Program-made: the position numbers and the translations under genes | Assembly: GCF_007676755.1 (NCBI RefSeq) | Contig: NZ_VEBK01000007.1 | Span: forward strand, 124,001-188,000 | DNA from: Bacillus sp. FJAT-22090 | GTDB taxonomy: Bacteria; Bacillota; Bacilli; Bacillales_A; Planococcaceae | DNA: 64,000 bases | Direction: 5' to 3' | Shown here: piece after piece, positions 10,887-20,483 of the stretch | Layout of the letters: every line of letters begins with the position of its first letter | Position numbering within the stretch: the first letter of the stretch is position 1 | Notes under the pieces: model-generated | Told to the model about the DNA's origin: nothing | Database searches by the model: none | What the model saw: only the letters and a program-made list of their open reading frames with translations

Positions 10887-11438
10887 GTGACTGCTTCTGT
10901 TTCAGTTGGCGAGAAAAAAGAATTTGTTCGGTGGTTTTTAAAAAAGTATCAAATGAAAAGAAGAGAGTGCGTCTGGATTTTGAATTACTTAATAAGTCAC
11001 GAAACATTGTTGAATAACGTACATTTTGTGGAGGAAGCACATTACTGTCCTAGGGCTATGATTATGTCGGTAACAACATCATCTGGAATTCCATTTCGTT
11101 TTTACAAGGGCAGTATCATGACGGCAGATGCAGAGAAATCTTTTCATGATTTACGTTTGCATCCAGAAGAAGATATGTACATTCAATTAAATTTCCAAAC
11201 GCTTCCACCAAGTCCAGAATACTTAGCAGTTCTAGAAGAAAATCCTTACATGCCAAAGTATTTGCATATTAGTGAAAAAGATAAGCTTATCGCAGAGGAT
11301 ATGTTAGCGGAAAGCCTATACTCATTTCAAGTCGAGCAACTAAAAAAACAAATTGATAAAGCAATCGACGATAACAATAAGGAGAAGTTTCTAGAGCTCT
11401 CAGCTTTATGGAAAGAACTACAACATAGACAGAACTAG
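10887..11438 (+). CDS. ypiB: UPF0302 protein YpiB (ReoY homologue)
   Basis: A 183-residue cytosolic protein of the YpiB/UPF0302 family. The N-terminal domain has FVRWFLKKYQMKRRECVWILNYL. The C-terminus carries an IDEAL-type helix, QIDKAIDDNNKEKFLELSALWKEL. In Listeria the orthologue ReoY helps the ClpCP protease degrade MurA and so tunes peptidoglycan synthesis; the same role here is inferred. It starts at GTG 10887 behind AAGGAAGGAGAGG. It lies between ypiA and ypiF as in B. subtilis. Confidence 0.9.
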   Translation: MTASVSVGEKKEFVRWFLKKYQMKRRECVWILNYLISHETLLNNVHFVEEAHYCPRAMIMSVTTSSGIPFRFYKGSIMTADAEKSFHDLRLHPEEDMYIQLNFQTLPPSPEYLAVLEENPYMPKYLHISEKDKLIAEDMLAESLYSFQVEQLKKQIDKAIDDNNKEKFLELSALWKELQHRQN

Positions 11439-11449
11439 GAGAGATAGTC

Positions 11450-11896
11450 ATGCATTGGAATGGAAAAGATAGTGCAATATTTCAAGCACAGAAAGAATAT
11501 ATAGATACAGCAATTATCCCGTTAATATTAATAGATGGTTCGGAGCATGGTTTTCCATTTGCAGCATCAGCTGCAGATTTTACACTATCTTTGGCTAATA
11601 TAATTGAAAATCAGTTTAAAGGAAGGATTGTTTTATTTCCTTCCTTCTCTTATACAGCAAATCAGGACAAGCAATTATTGCTGAATACTTGGCAGGAAGA
11701 ATTAAATAAAGCGAATTTTAAGCATACATTTTACGTTACATCTGATAGAGAGTGGAGTACAATGGGAGAAGAACAAAACGTGATTTGGACACCGTCTGTT
11801 CCACTAGATTCCATGGACCAAAAAATGAGGAATTCTGTGTTAGAAGATCAACTTCGACAGCTCGTTCCAATTTTCGCAAAAAAATGGGCGAATTAG
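11450..11896 (+). CDS. ypiF: DUF2487 family protein YpiF
   Basis: A 148-residue soluble protein with no recognisable catalytic motif. It is assigned to YpiF by position between ypiB and qcrA and by general character (N-terminal MHWNGKDSAIF, a central hydrophobic LILIDGSEHGFPF strand region). It follows ypiB by 11 bp behind AGGAGAGA and is likely the last gene of the ypiA-B-F unit. The function is unknown. Confidence 0.8.
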   Translation: MHWNGKDSAIFQAQKEYIDTAIIPLILIDGSEHGFPFAASAADFTLSLANIIENQFKGRIVLFPSFSYTANQDKQLLLNTWQEELNKANFKHTFYVTSDREWSTMGEEQNVIWTPSVPLDSMDQKMRNSVLEDQLRQLVPIFAKKWAN

Positions 11897-11951
11897 TGAC
11901 AATTTCTTTCAATAATTGTTCACAAAGTTCATAATTCGTGTCGATGGAATA

Positions 11952-11980
11952 TTGACCTTCCTTTTTTATTGATATATCAT
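11952..11980 (+). promoter_or_regulatory. SigA-type promoter of qcrABC
   Basis: -35 TTGACC (11952-11957), a 17-bp spacer and -10 TATCAT (11975-11980) lie about 75 bp before the qcrA ATG. It is one of the best promoter matches in the window. Confidence 0.65.
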
Positions 11981-12054
11981 GGATATGTCCTAGTATTATT
12001 ATTTCAAGCAAGTATGTCCATTGGACTGACCTTTAAGTTAGAGGGGGGAAAAGG

Positions 12055-12558
12055 ATGAGTAACAATAAAGTATCAAGACGTCAATTTCTAAGTTATACAC
12101 TAACAGGTGTTGGCGGATTCATGGCAGCTGGAATGCTTATGCCGATGGTACGTTTTGCAGTTGATCCTGTATTGCAGAAAAAAGAAGGCGGAGATTTTGT
12201 CCTAACGGAGAAAAAAGTTGCCGATCTTACAGAAGTTCCTGAACGTGTAGATTTCACTTTTGAACAAGTGGATGCATGGTACAAGTCTGATGTAACAAAT
12301 TCAGCATGGGTTTACAAAGAAGGGGACGAGATTATTGCATTGTCTCCAATATGTAAACATTTAGGCTGTACGGTAAACTGGGAAGCTGACCCAGCTCACA
12401 AAAATCAATTCTTCTGTCCGTGTCATGGTGGACGCTATGAGAAAAATGGAAAGAACGTTCCAAAAACACCACCTCTAGGTCCGTTGGATCAATATGAAGT
12501 TCGTGAGAATGACGGTTTCTTAGAAATTGGGAAAGCTATTCCTAACACATTAGTTTAA
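12055..12558 (+). CDS. qcrA: Menaquinol:cytochrome c reductase, Rieske iron-sulfur subunit
   Basis: Carries the [2Fe-2S] cluster that takes the first electron from menaquinol in the bc-type complex. Cluster box I is CKHLGC (100-105) and box II CPCHGG (121-126), with the usual two Cys plus two His ligands. The N-terminus has a twin-arginine motif SRRQFL followed by a hydrophobic segment (about 13-34), so export by Tat with retention as an anchor is likely. Length 167 matches B. subtilis QcrA. First gene of qcrABC, behind GAGGGGGGAAAAGG. Confidence 0.97.
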   Translation: MSNNKVSRRQFLSYTLTGVGGFMAAGMLMPMVRFAVDPVLQKKEGGDFVLTEKKVADLTEVPERVDFTFEQVDAWYKSDVTNSAWVYKEGDEIIALSPICKHLGCTVNWEADPAHKNQFFCPCHGGRYEKNGKNVPKTPPLGPLDQYEVRENDGFLEIGKAIPNTLV

Positions 12559-12579
12559 AAGTAAGGGGGTACGACATCA

Positions 12580-13254
12580 GTGCTGAATAAAATCTATGAT
12601 TGGGTGGATGAACGTCTAGATATTACACCTATATGGCGTGATATCGCAGACCACGAAGTACCAGAACACGTAAACCCTGCACACCATTTCTCTGCATTTG
12701 TTTATTGTTTCGGAGGACTAACATTCTTCATTACAGTAATTCAAATTTTATCGGGTATGTTTTTAACAATGTATTATGTACCTGATATTGAAAATGCATG
12801 GGAATCTGTTTACTACCTTCAAAATGAAGTAGCATTCGGTGAAATTGTGCGTGGGATGCATCACTGGGGAGCATCACTTGTTATTGTTATGATGTTCTTA
12901 CATACATTACGTGTATTCTTTACTGGTTCTTATAAAAAACCTCGTGAACTAAACTGGATGGTCGGAGTATTGATCTTCGCCGTTATGTTAGGTTTAGGAT
13001 TTACGGGATACTTACTACCTTGGGACATGAAAGCATTGTTCGCAACAAAAGTAGGTATTGAAATTGCAGCATCTGTTCCATTTATCGGTGGAATTATTAA
13101 AACACTTTTGGCTGGTGATGAACATATCATCGGTGCACAAACATTAACAAGATTCTTTGCGATTCATGTGTTCTTCTTGCCAGCTGCATTATTTGCTTTA
13201 CTTGCAGCTCACTTTATCATGATTCGTCGTCAAGGTATTTCTGGACCACTATAA
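12580..13254 (+). CDS. qcrB: Menaquinol:cytochrome c reductase, cytochrome b subunit
   Basis: Membrane subunit with four helices holding the b hemes; 224 residues, the short Bacillus cytochrome b6-like form. The heme-ligand histidines lie in MHHWGAS, MMFLHTLRVFFTG, FFAIHVFFLPA and LLAAHFIM. Cys43 (VYCFGG) matches the cysteine that binds an extra heme covalently in B. subtilis QcrB. It starts at GTG 12580, 10 bp after AAGGGGG. It lies between qcrA and qcrC in one operon. Confidence 0.97.
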   Translation: MLNKIYDWVDERLDITPIWRDIADHEVPEHVNPAHHFSAFVYCFGGLTFFITVIQILSGMFLTMYYVPDIENAWESVYYLQNEVAFGEIVRGMHHWGASLVIVMMFLHTLRVFFTGSYKKPRELNWMVGVLIFAVMLGLGFTGYLLPWDMKALFATKVGIEIAASVPFIGGIIKTLLAGDEHIIGAQTLTRFFAIHVFFLPAALFALLAAHFIMIRRQGISGPL

Positions 13255-13296
13255 TGGGTAAGTGGTACAGATAATTCTTAACAAGGAGGGGACATT

Positions 13297-14082
13297 ATGC
13301 ATCGCGGAAAAGGTATGAAATTTGTTGGTGATTCACGTGTAACAGATCCTTCTATTCGCCCAAAGAAAACTCCGAAAGACTATTCTGAGTATCCAGGTAA
13401 AACAGAAGCTTTCTGGCCTGACTTTTTACTAAAAGAATGGTTAGTCGGTGCGGTTTTCTTAGTTGGCTATTTAGTTTTAACTGTTGCACATCCATCGCCA
13501 CTAGAGCGTCCAGCGGATCCAACTGATACGGGATATATTCCTTTACCAGACTGGTATTTCCTATTTTTATATCAATTATTAAAATATGAATTTGCTTCTG
13601 GTCCATATAATATTATCGGAGCTATTATTATTCCTGGTTTAGCATTTGGAGCACTTCTATTAGTACCATTTTTGGACACAAGCAAAGAAAGAAGCCCATG
13701 GAAACGTCCGTTACCAACTGGATTCATGCTTCTTGCTTTTGCGGCAATGATTTTCTTAACTTGGGAATCAGTAGCTAACCATGACTGGGAAGCTGCGAAA
13801 GCTCAAGGGGAAATTAAAGAACCAGTGGCTGAAGTGGAAATTGACGAAACTTCAGAAGGATATCAAATTTATCAAGGTTCATCCTGTATTGGATGTCATG
13901 GTAACGCATTTGAAGGTGGTTTAGGTAAACCGTTAATCGGTTTAGATTATACTGCTGATGAAATCGTTCAAATTGCACATGAAGGTTTACCTGGTGGTAT
14001 GCCAGGTGGTACATTCCAAGGTACTGAAGAAGAACTTCACAAGCTTGCTGAATTTATTACAACACTTCAACCAGAAGAATAA
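13297..14082 (+). CDS. qcrC: Menaquinol:cytochrome c reductase, subunit IV-cytochrome c fusion
   Basis: A 261-residue fusion of a subunit IV-like membrane domain with a C-terminal cytochrome c. Membrane helices fall at about 47-66, 105-126 and 140-157. The heme c site is CIGCH (197-201), and the sixth ligand is probably Met235 in GGMPGG. The arrangement equals the Gram-positive b6c-type complex, which passes electrons onward without a separate cytochrome c1. Behind ACAAGGAGGGG. A strong terminator closes the operon. Confidence 0.97.
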   Translation: MHRGKGMKFVGDSRVTDPSIRPKKTPKDYSEYPGKTEAFWPDFLLKEWLVGAVFLVGYLVLTVAHPSPLERPADPTDTGYIPLPDWYFLFLYQLLKYEFASGPYNIIGAIIIPGLAFGALLLVPFLDTSKERSPWKRPLPTGFMLLAFAAMIFLTWESVANHDWEAAKAQGEIKEPVAEVEIDETSEGYQIYQGSSCIGCHGNAFEGGLGKPLIGLDYTADEIVQIAHEGLPGGMPGGTFQGTEEELHKLAEFITTLQPEE

Positions 14083-14122
14083 CATTCAAGATTAGATTAA
14101 TCTGTAATTTGTATTAATCATA

Positions 14123-14153
14123 AAAAAGAGTCAGGAAACTGGCTCTTTTTTTT
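14123..14153 (+). terminator. Rho-independent terminator of qcrABC
   Basis: AAAAAGAGTCAG and CTGGCTCTTTTT pair around a GAAA tetraloop (one wobble) and run into eight T residues. Confidence 0.92.
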
Positions 14154-14180
14154 TACCTACATATATTGAGGAGCGTTTTC

Positions 14181-14777
14181 ATGAAAGAACTAATAACGTT
14201 TTTGAAAGTAATACTCTACAATAAATCGTTTATGTGGTTATTATTTATCGTGAATTTATTGGGCACTATATATGGATACTACTGGTATGGTTCACAACTT
14301 GCTATAACTGAGCCAAAATTTTATATTTTTGTTCCTGACAGTCCAACGGCAAGTTTGTTTTTTACACTTGCGCTTTTAGGATGGTTGTTCAAGAAAAATT
14401 GGAGACTGATCGAGGCACTAGCGCTTATTACACTAGTTAAATATGGTGTTTGGGCAGTAATCATGAATATTTGGACTTATATTGAGACTGGTTCCATTGG
14501 TTGGATGGGATGGATGCTCGTTGTTTCCCATTTTGCTATGGCTTTACAGGCGATATTGTATATTCCTTTTTATCGATTCGCTTGGGTATCAATACTTATT
14601 GCGTCTGTTTGGACATTACATAATGATGTGATCGATTATGTATTCGATCAAATGCCTATTTACCGTAGTTTATATATATATGCTGATCAAGTAGGCTATT
14701 TTACATTTTGGTTATCAATTGCTTGTATTGCCATTGCAATTGGTGTTTATCAAAAAAGGTCAAAGCGAATTAGTTGA
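14181..14777 (+). CDS. ypjA: DUF1405 membrane protein YpjA
   Basis: A 198-residue integral membrane protein with about six hydrophobic helices and no catalytic motif that I recognise. It is assigned to YpjA (DUF1405) by position directly after qcrC, as in B. subtilis. The ATG at 14181 is preferred over an in-frame TTG at 14166, which lies inside the ribosome-binding site TGAGGAGCG. The function is unknown; the neighbourhood hints at membrane or respiration housekeeping, but this is weak. Confidence 0.82.
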   Translation: MKELITFLKVILYNKSFMWLLFIVNLLGTIYGYYWYGSQLAITEPKFYIFVPDSPTASLFFTLALLGWLFKKNWRLIEALALITLVKYGVWAVIMNIWTYIETGSIGWMGWMLVVSHFAMALQAILYIPFYRFAWVSILIASVWTLHNDVIDYVFDQMPIYRSLYIYADQVGYFTFWLSIACIAIAIGVYQKRSKRIS

Positions 14778-14834
14778 TTACAGTTGCGGGACCCATTAAA
14801 ATAGTAAGTATAGATAAGAGAGGGGAAATGATTG

Positions 14835-15515
14835 GTGGCTTCTTATATCATATATTTCGCGATAATTTTGTTATTGCCGATATATGCCCAAATGAAAGTA
14901 AAAAGTACGTATAAAAAATATTCTAAAGTTCGTTCAACATCTGGTATGACTGGTGCGCAAGTGGCAAGGACTATATTAGATGCGAATGGTTTATATGATG
15001 TAAAGGTAGTGGAAAGTAGTGGTTTTTTAAGTGACCATTATAATCCTATGACTAAAATTGTGGCATTGTCTTCTCATAACTATCATGAGGCGTCTGTTGC
15101 AGGTGCAGCAATTGCAGCTCATGAGGTTGGACATGCGATTCAACATAAGGAAGCTTATTCATTTTTAACTTTACGTCATAAATTGGTACCTATTGCAAAT
15201 ATTTCTTCCAATGCTTCATGGATTTTTGTCATGATTGGTATATTTGCTTCTATGAGTGGGCTGCTACTATTAGGTATTGTGTTACTCGCGGCTGGTGTAG
15301 TATTCCAAATTGTAACGCTTCCTGTAGAATTTAATGCATCCAATCGGGCGATGAATCAGATGGTGTCATTAGGTATTATTCGTAATGAGGAAGAACGCCA
15401 TGCAAAGAAAGTTTTAAGTGCTGCTGCTTTAACTTATGTTGCAGCTGCTGCCGTTGCTGTCTTAGAATTATTACGTTTAGTACTAATATATACAGGAATG
15501 TCTAGAAACGATTAA
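14835..15515 (+). CDS. Zinc metallopeptidase, YugP family
   Basis: Membrane-anchored putative metalloprotease of the neutral zinc metallopeptidase (YugP) family. The N-terminal helix SYIIYFAIILLLPIYAQ is followed by the zinc motif HEVGH in AIAAHEVGHAIQH (about residues 96-108), then two hydrophobic segments and EFNASNRA, which contains the likely third ligand. About 226 residues, family-typical. The start may be TTG 14832 or GTG 14835; AGAGGGG is better spaced for the latter. B. subtilis has ypjB here rather than a YugP-type gene. Substrate unknown. Confidence 0.88.
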   Translation: MASYIIYFAIILLLPIYAQMKVKSTYKKYSKVRSTSGMTGAQVARTILDANGLYDVKVVESSGFLSDHYNPMTKIVALSSHNYHEASVAGAAIAAHEVGHAIQHKEAYSFLTLRHKLVPIANISSNASWIFVMIGIFASMSGLLLLGIVLLAAGVVFQIVTLPVEFNASNRAMNQMVSLGIIRNEEERHAKKVLSAAALTYVAAAAVAVLELLRLVLIYTGMSRND

Positions 15516-15521
15516 AAGGAA

Positions 15522-15558
15522 GATTGCCCCTTGCCGTGAATGGCATGGGGCAATTGTT
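15522..15558 (+). terminator. Terminator after the YugP-family gene
   Basis: ATTGCCCC and GGGGCAAT form the outer stem, with TGCC/GGCA pairing inside, followed by TGTTTTG. Confidence 0.75.
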
Positions 15559-15640
15559 TTGTATGAAAGGATGCTTGCTCTGTTCTCACAATAAATATAT
15601 CGTAAAGTGGAATGATAGAGAATGGAAGTCTTGTCCTTTT

Positions 15641-16510
15641 TCAATCAATCGGTCGTTTTTCCTCATCAAGTGTAAACCCTTCTCCCATTACATCGTTCGT
15701 TTCTGTGACGGACACAAATGCATGTGGATCTACGGATGTAATAATCGATTTTAAACGAACTATCTCGTTTTTAGCAATAACGCAGTAAAGAATTTCCCTT
15801 TCTTTTTTGGTGTAATGTCCATACCCTTTCAACACCGTTACGCCCCGGTCCATTTCAATCGTTATACGGTTTGCAATTGCATCTTGGTGTTCAGAGATGA
15901 TAAATGCACCACGAGCTGCATAGCCACCTTCTTGTACAAAATCGATTACACGTGCTCCAACAAATACTGCGACAAGTGTATACATCACCGATCGTATATC
16001 CAAAAATGTCAGCCAAGACAGCAAAATTACACATGCATCAAACATAAACATCGTTTTTCCCATACTCCAGCCCAAATATTTTTGTCCAAGTCTAGCTAGA
16101 ATATCAACACCACCAGTAGTGCCGCCAAATCTAAAAATAATACCTAAACCAACACCAACGAACACCCCAGCAAATAAAGATACAAGGAACATATCATCTT
16201 GTAATCCAATCTGTACCTCATAAATCTGAAATATTTTTAAAAATAGGGAAACAGATACAGTACCGATTATTGTATACATAAATACTTTTCTGCCTAAAAG
16301 TTTCCAGCCCAAAATGAACATCGGAATATTTAATAACAGATTCATTAAAGCTACATCCCATTTAAAAACAAAAAATAATATTAACGTTATCCCTGCAAAG
16401 CCACCTTCTCCAAGCTCATTTTGCATATTAAAATGTACAAACCCATAACTATAAATTGCAGAACCGATGATAATCATAATAATATTTTTAAACTTTAATC
16501 CAAGTCCCAT
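15641..16510 (-). CDS. ypjC: YitT-family membrane protein with C-terminal DUF2179 domain
   Basis: A 289-residue protein with five or six hydrophobic helices in the first 200 residues (including FRFGGTTGGVDILARLGQK, a YitT hallmark). A soluble C-terminal DUF2179 domain follows (about 205-289: AFIISEHQDAIANRI, RGVTVLKGYGHYT, EIVRLKSIITSVDPHAFVSV). B. subtilis ypjC, a YitT-type gene, lies at this locus. Here it runs against its neighbours and diverges from ypjD. Transport or signalling roles have been proposed for the family, but none can be assigned. Confidence 0.88.
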   Translation of the reverse strand: MGLGLKFKNIIMIIIGSAIYSYGFVHFNMQNELGEGGFAGITLILFFVFKWDVALMNLLLNIPMFILGWKLLGRKVFMYTIIGTVSVSLFLKIFQIYEVQIGLQDDMFLVSLFAGVFVGVGLGIIFRFGGTTGGVDILARLGQKYLGWSMGKTMFMFDACVILLSWLTFLDIRSVMYTLVAVFVGARVIDFVQEGGYAARGAFIISEHQDAIANRITIEMDRGVTVLKGYGHYTKKEREILYCVIAKNEIVRLKSIITSVDPHAFVSVTETNDVMGEGFTLDEEKRPID

Positions 16511-16567
16511 TGTTTCACCTCTTTTTATAGTTCATACTTAAGGTTATTATCTTTTATTTAATTGTTT

Positions 16568-16597
16568 TTGACAACTAATGCATAAATTTATTACGAT
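16568..16597 (+). promoter_or_regulatory. Possible promoter of ypjD-dapB-mgsA-bshA-cca
   Basis: A perfect TTGACA (16568-16573) and TACGAT (16592-16597), spacer 18 bp. The predicted transcription start would fall at or just before the ypjD Shine-Dalgarno sequence, so the exact -10 box is uncertain. Confidence 0.4.
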
Positions 16598-16618
16598 TAA
16601 AGAAGGAGAGTGAGAAAA

Positions 16619-16951
16619 ATGTCAGAAAAGAAAACATTATCTGAACTTCAAAATGATGTACATTTGTACATAAATCAATTTAAAGAAGGTTATTTTCCTC
16701 CAATGGAGTTATTAGCAAGATTAACAGAAGAATTAGGAGAGCTTTCACGTGAAGTTCAACATAAGTATGGTGCGAAGAAAAAGAAGCATACCGAAGTAGA
16801 AAAAGAAATTGCGGATGAAATGGGAGATTTCTTTTTTGTATTAATTTGTTTGGCAAATGCAGAAGGAATTGATTTACAACAATCATTGGAAAATGTTTTA
16901 TATAAATACAATACACGTGATAAAAATCGTTGGACAAAGAAGGAGGATTAA
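16619..16951 (+). CDS. ypjD: MazG-type nucleotide pyrophosphohydrolase YpjD
   Basis: Small all-alpha NTP pyrophosphohydrolase (110 residues). The metal-binding signature is seen as [10 protein letters not shown] and, about 30 residues later, [11 protein letters not shown], the EExxE...ExxD pattern of MazG-like enzymes. It probably hydrolyses a nucleoside triphosphate to monophosphate plus pyrophosphate; the substrate is not known. The ATG at 16619 follows AGAAGGAGAG at 9 bp and is preferred to GTG 16610. It precedes dapB, as in B. subtilis. Confidence 0.9.
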   Translation: MSEKKTLSELQNDVHLYINQFKEGYFPPMELLARLTEELGELSREVQHKYGAKKKKHTEVEKEIADEMGDFFFVLICLANAEGIDLQQSLENVLYKYNTRDKNRWTKKED

Positions 16952-16953
16952 CA

Positions 16954-17730
16954 GTGGTTATTAAAGTAGCGATAGCGGGACCAAGAGGTAGAATGGGAAA
17001 AGAAGCAGTTGCAGCTATCATCAGAAATGAAGAGTTTCTCTTAGTAAGCTTGTTAGACAATAAGAAAAAAGAAGAACATTTAGGAGATAATATTCCTATT
17101 TTCACATCCTTAGAAGAATTAATCGAACAAACAGAACCCGATGTATTAGTAGATTTGACCGTTCCATCCTCAGTTTTCCAACATGCCATGACTGCATTAG
17201 AATATGGTGTAAGACCAGTTATTGGTACAACGGGCTTCACTGATTTACAATTAGATGAGATACGCCATAAAGTAGAAGTAAAACAAATTGGTTGTATTAT
17301 TGCACCGAACTTTTCAATAGGTGCGGTGCTAATGATGAAATTTGCTCAGACTGCTGCAAAGTATTTGCCAGATGTCGAAATTATTGAAATGCATCATGAT
17401 CAAAAAGTAGATGCGCCTTCTGGTACTGCTATTAAAACTGCACAAATGATACAAGAGGTGAGACCTAGTTTCGAACAAGGACATCCGAACGAAGAGGAAA
17501 TAATAGAAGGAGCTCGAGGAGCCAATGTAGAAGGGATGCATATTCACAGTGTCCGCTTACCAGGCTTAGTGGCGCATCAACAGGTAATGCTTGGTGGAGA
17601 TGGACAACTTTTAACCCTTCGCCATGATTCGTTTAATCGGGCATCTTTCATGTCTGGTATCATATTGTCAATCCACGAAATTATGAAACGCGATACATTG
17701 ATATATGGCCTAGAAGATATTATTTTATAG
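16954..17730 (+). CDS. dapB: 4-hydroxy-tetrahydrodipicolinate reductase
   Basis: NAD(P)H-dependent step of the diaminopimelate/lysine pathway, supplying peptidoglycan cross-links and, in spore formers, dipicolinate precursors. The N-terminal [14 protein letters not shown] (7-20) is the dinucleotide site. [15 protein letters not shown] holds the catalytic histidine pair and lysine. It starts at GTG 16954 behind AAGGAGG; 258 residues. An earlier in-frame start at 16930 would overlap ypjD. First biosynthetic gene of the dapB-mgsA-bshA-cca run. Confidence 0.95.
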   Translation: MVIKVAIAGPRGRMGKEAVAAIIRNEEFLLVSLLDNKKKEEHLGDNIPIFTSLEELIEQTEPDVLVDLTVPSSVFQHAMTALEYGVRPVIGTTGFTDLQLDEIRHKVEVKQIGCIIAPNFSIGAVLMMKFAQTAAKYLPDVEIIEMHHDQKVDAPSGTAIKTAQMIQEVRPSFEQGHPNEEEIIEGARGANVEGMHIHSVRLPGLVAHQQVMLGGDGQLLTLRHDSFNRASFMSGIILSIHEIMKRDTLIYGLEDIIL

Positions 17731-17740
17731 GAGTGAAGGA

Positions 17741-18148
17741 ATGAGAATTGCATTAGTTGCACATGACAAGAAAAAAGAAGACTTAATACAATTTGTTACC
17801 GCATATAAACCTATTTTAGAAGAACATAAATTGTTTGCTACAGGAACGACTGGAACGCGGATTATTGAGGAGGTTGGATTATCAGTATTTCGATACAAAT
17901 CAGGACCACTTGGCGGTGACCAACAAATTGGTTCAGCGATTGCGAATAATGAAATGGACATGGTTATCTTTTTCAGAGATCCATTAACTGCTCAACCACA
18001 TGAACCAGACGTATCCGCTTTAATCCGACTTTGTGATGTATATCAAATTCCGCTTGCAACGAATATGGGAACAGCGGAAATACTTTTAAAAGGAATAGAA
18101 GAAGGATTTTTAGACTGGCGTTTACTAGAAGAAAGACGTTCTCGTTAA
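17741..18148 (+). CDS. mgsA: Methylglyoxal synthase
   Basis: Converts dihydroxyacetone phosphate to methylglyoxal and phosphate, a bypass used when phosphate is short. The phosphate site ATGTTGTRI and the catalytic aspartate in [11 protein letters not shown] are present, as are [14 protein letters not shown] and the closing [10 protein letters not shown]. 135 residues against 137 in B. subtilis. Bacillithiol, made by the next gene's product, helps detoxify methylglyoxal, so the pairing is functionally sensible. Confidence 0.95.
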   Translation: MRIALVAHDKKKEDLIQFVTAYKPILEEHKLFATGTTGTRIIEEVGLSVFRYKSGPLGGDQQIGSAIANNEMDMVIFFRDPLTAQPHEPDVSALIRLCDVYQIPLATNMGTAEILLKGIEEGFLDWRLLEERRSR

Positions 18149-18160
18149 GGAAGTGATAAT

Positions 18161-19291
18161 ATGCGTAAATTAAAAATAGGTATTACATGCTATCCCTCTG
18201 TTGGAGGATCAGGAATAATAGCTACAGAGCTTGGAAAAATGCTAGCAGAAAAAGGGCATGAAATACATTTCATCACTTCTAGTATGCCTTTTCGTTTAAA
18301 CAAAATGTATCCTTCTATTACGTTTCACCAAGTTGAAGTGAATAGTTATTCCGTTTTTCAATATGCACCATATGATATTGCACTTGCTAATAAAATGGCA
18401 GAAGTGATTGTGGACGAGGAGTTAGACGTGCTCCACATGCATTATGCGATTCCCCATGCCGTATGTGCGATTCTCGCAAAAGATATGGCTAATTCAGACA
18501 TCGGTATCGTTACAACCTTACATGGTACAGATATTACGATTCTTGGGGACGATTCTTCCTTGTCAGGAGCTATTCGATATGGAATAGAAAAATCTGATAT
18601 TGTTACTGCTGTTTCTAGTTCTTTAGCAGCTCAAACAATGGACTTGATCGCTCCGAAAAAGGAAATCGAAACCATTTATAATTTCGTGGACGAGCAAGAA
18701 TATGTAAAAAAAGACGCAGGCAATCTAAAAGAACTATTAGGAATACAGCCAGATGAAAAAGTAGTCATTCATGTTTCAAACTTTCGGAAAGTAAAACGTG
18801 TTCCAGATATAGTAAAAAGTTTTGAGCTTATTCGAAAAGAAGTTCCTGCAAAACTCCTTTTAGTAGGAGATGGACCAGAAAAACATCCTGTAATGGAATA
18901 TGTAAAAGGCACATCCATCGAACAAGATATATTATTTCTTGGCAAGCAAGAAAATTTATCAGAGCTCTACAGTATATCTGATTTAATGCTCCTGCTTTCA
19001 CAAAAAGAATCGTTTGGCTTAGTGTTATTAGAAGCGATGGCGTGTGGGGTGCCTTGCATTGGAACATATGTAGGAGGAATCCCTGAAGTAATTACTCACG
19101 GTGAGAATGGATTTTTAGTGGAACTCGGCGATGTTGCGAAAGTAGCAGAATTTGGAGTTAAGCTATTACAAGATCCAATATTACATAAACAAATTGTGGA
19201 CACTTCTTTAATGATTATCGAAGAAAGATTTAGCTCTAGGAAAATTGTGGAACAGTATGAAGCGATGTATGAAAGAGTGGCGAGAAAGTAA
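18161..19291 (+). CDS. bshA: N-acetyl-alpha-D-glucosaminyl L-malate synthase (bacillithiol)
   Basis: GT-B glycosyltransferase joining GlcNAc from UDP-GlcNAc to L-malate, the first bacillithiol step. The N-terminal loop [17 protein letters not shown] and the donor-site [20 protein letters not shown] (EX7E motif) are intact; 376 residues. In B. subtilis the deacetylase gene bshB1 sits between mgsA and bshA; here the gap is only 12 bp, so the second pathway step must be encoded elsewhere. Confidence 0.94.
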   Translation: MRKLKIGITCYPSVGGSGIIATELGKMLAEKGHEIHFITSSMPFRLNKMYPSITFHQVEVNSYSVFQYAPYDIALANKMAEVIVDEELDVLHMHYAIPHAVCAILAKDMANSDIGIVTTLHGTDITILGDDSSLSGAIRYGIEKSDIVTAVSSSLAAQTMDLIAPKKEIETIYNFVDEQEYVKKDAGNLKELLGIQPDEKVVIHVSNFRKVKRVPDIVKSFELIRKEVPAKLLLVGDGPEKHPVMEYVKGTSIEQDILFLGKQENLSELYSISDLMLLLSQKESFGLVLLEAMACGVPCIGTYVGGIPEVITHGENGFLVELGDVAKVAEFGVKLLQDPILHKQIVDTSLMIIEERFSSRKIVEQYEAMYERVARK

Positions 19292-19292
19292 C

Positions 19293-20483
19293 ATGATGAA
19301 AATTAGGTGGCCAGAAGCTTATAAAGTAATAGAAACACTTGAAAAAGCTGGGTTTGAAGCATATGTTGTCGGTGGCGCGGTTCGTGATTTTATTCGGAAC
19401 ATGCGTGCAAATGATGTAGATGTGACAACGAATGCAACACCGAATGAAGTCAAACAGTTATTTCCTCACACAATAGATGTAGGAATCGAACATGGGACAG
19501 TGTTAGTCGTATTTAAAGAACCGGTAGAAGTAACGACGTATCGATCGGAGGCAACATATTCCGATTTTCGGAGACCCGATGAGGTTATATTTGTCCGATC
19601 ATTACGAGAAGATCTACAAAGACGCGATTTCACGATGAATGCTATGGCTCTGTCAAAATCAGATGAGCTGATAGATTATTTTGGTGGCAGAGAAGATATT
19701 GAAAAAGAAATGATACAGGCAGTAGGAGATCCTTATAAACGTTTCGCTGAAGATGCACTTCGTATGTTAAGAGCTGTGCGTTTTTCTGCCCAGTTGAATT
19801 TTTCTCTACATATTGGTACCTTGAAAGCCATTCAATCTCTTCATCATCTTATTGCTCATGTCTCCATGGAACGAGTTAAAGTGGAGCTAGAAAAAATTTG
19901 GGCTAGTGACTTCGTGGCAAAAGGGATGGATTTATTTGTTACAAGCAGGCTTGCAGAAAATTTTCAAGGCGATTGGAAAACGAATAAAAAAAGCTGGGAA
20001 CATTTCTCGAGTTTCTGTAATAACGCAAATGGATGGGCGTTTTTTGCTCTTTTTCAATCACCTACAGAAGTTAACAGTTTGTTGACTTTATACAAATGTT
20101 CAAATGCTGAAAAAATGCATGTGAAAAATGTGCTACATGCGGTTGATCAATTAAAAAAAGGACATTGGACTCCTTATGACTTTTTTCAGTTCGATGAGGA
20201 AGTATTAATACCAGCTGCAAGTTATGCAGGACAACTATTACACATGGAAGTGCCTTACACCATAGAAAATATACGGCAAGCAAAAGCTTCCTTACCTATT
20301 TCATCTGTTAAAGAGATAGTTATAAATGGAAATGATTTAATGGAGTGGACAAAGATAAAAAGGGGTCCATGGATTAGAGAGGTTTTGGAAAGAATAATAG
20401 TGATGGTTGTAAATGGTCAGTTGGTCAATGAACGTGAACAGGTAAAGCAATGGTTTTTTCGTGAATATATCCATGGTGAGTAA
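19293..20483 (+). CDS. cca: CCA tRNA nucleotidyltransferase
   Basis: Adds or repairs the 3' CCA end of tRNAs. The class II nucleotidyltransferase head shows YVVGGAVRDFI and the metal-binding NDVDVTT, then RRDFTMNAMA and the RFAEDALRMLRAVRF helix. From the ATG at 19293 it has 396 residues (B. subtilis 397). An open frame upstream to 19245 overlaps bshA and is not needed. In B. subtilis birA follows at once; here about 1.4 kb with a reverse-strand catalase intervenes. Confidence 0.94.
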   Translation: MMKIRWPEAYKVIETLEKAGFEAYVVGGAVRDFIRNMRANDVDVTTNATPNEVKQLFPHTIDVGIEHGTVLVVFKEPVEVTTYRSEATYSDFRRPDEVIFVRSLREDLQRRDFTMNAMALSKSDELIDYFGGREDIEKEMIQAVGDPYKRFAEDALRMLRAVRFSAQLNFSLHIGTLKAIQSLHHLIAHVSMERVKVELEKIWASDFVAKGMDLFVTSRLAENFQGDWKTNKKSWEHFSSFCNNANGWAFFALFQSPTEVNSLLTLYKCSNAEKMHVKNVLHAVDQLKKGHWTPYDFFQFDEEVLIPAASYAGQLLHMEVPYTIENIRQAKASLPISSVKEIVINGNDLMEWTKIKRGPWIREVLERIIVMVVNGQLVNEREQVKQWFFREYIHGE

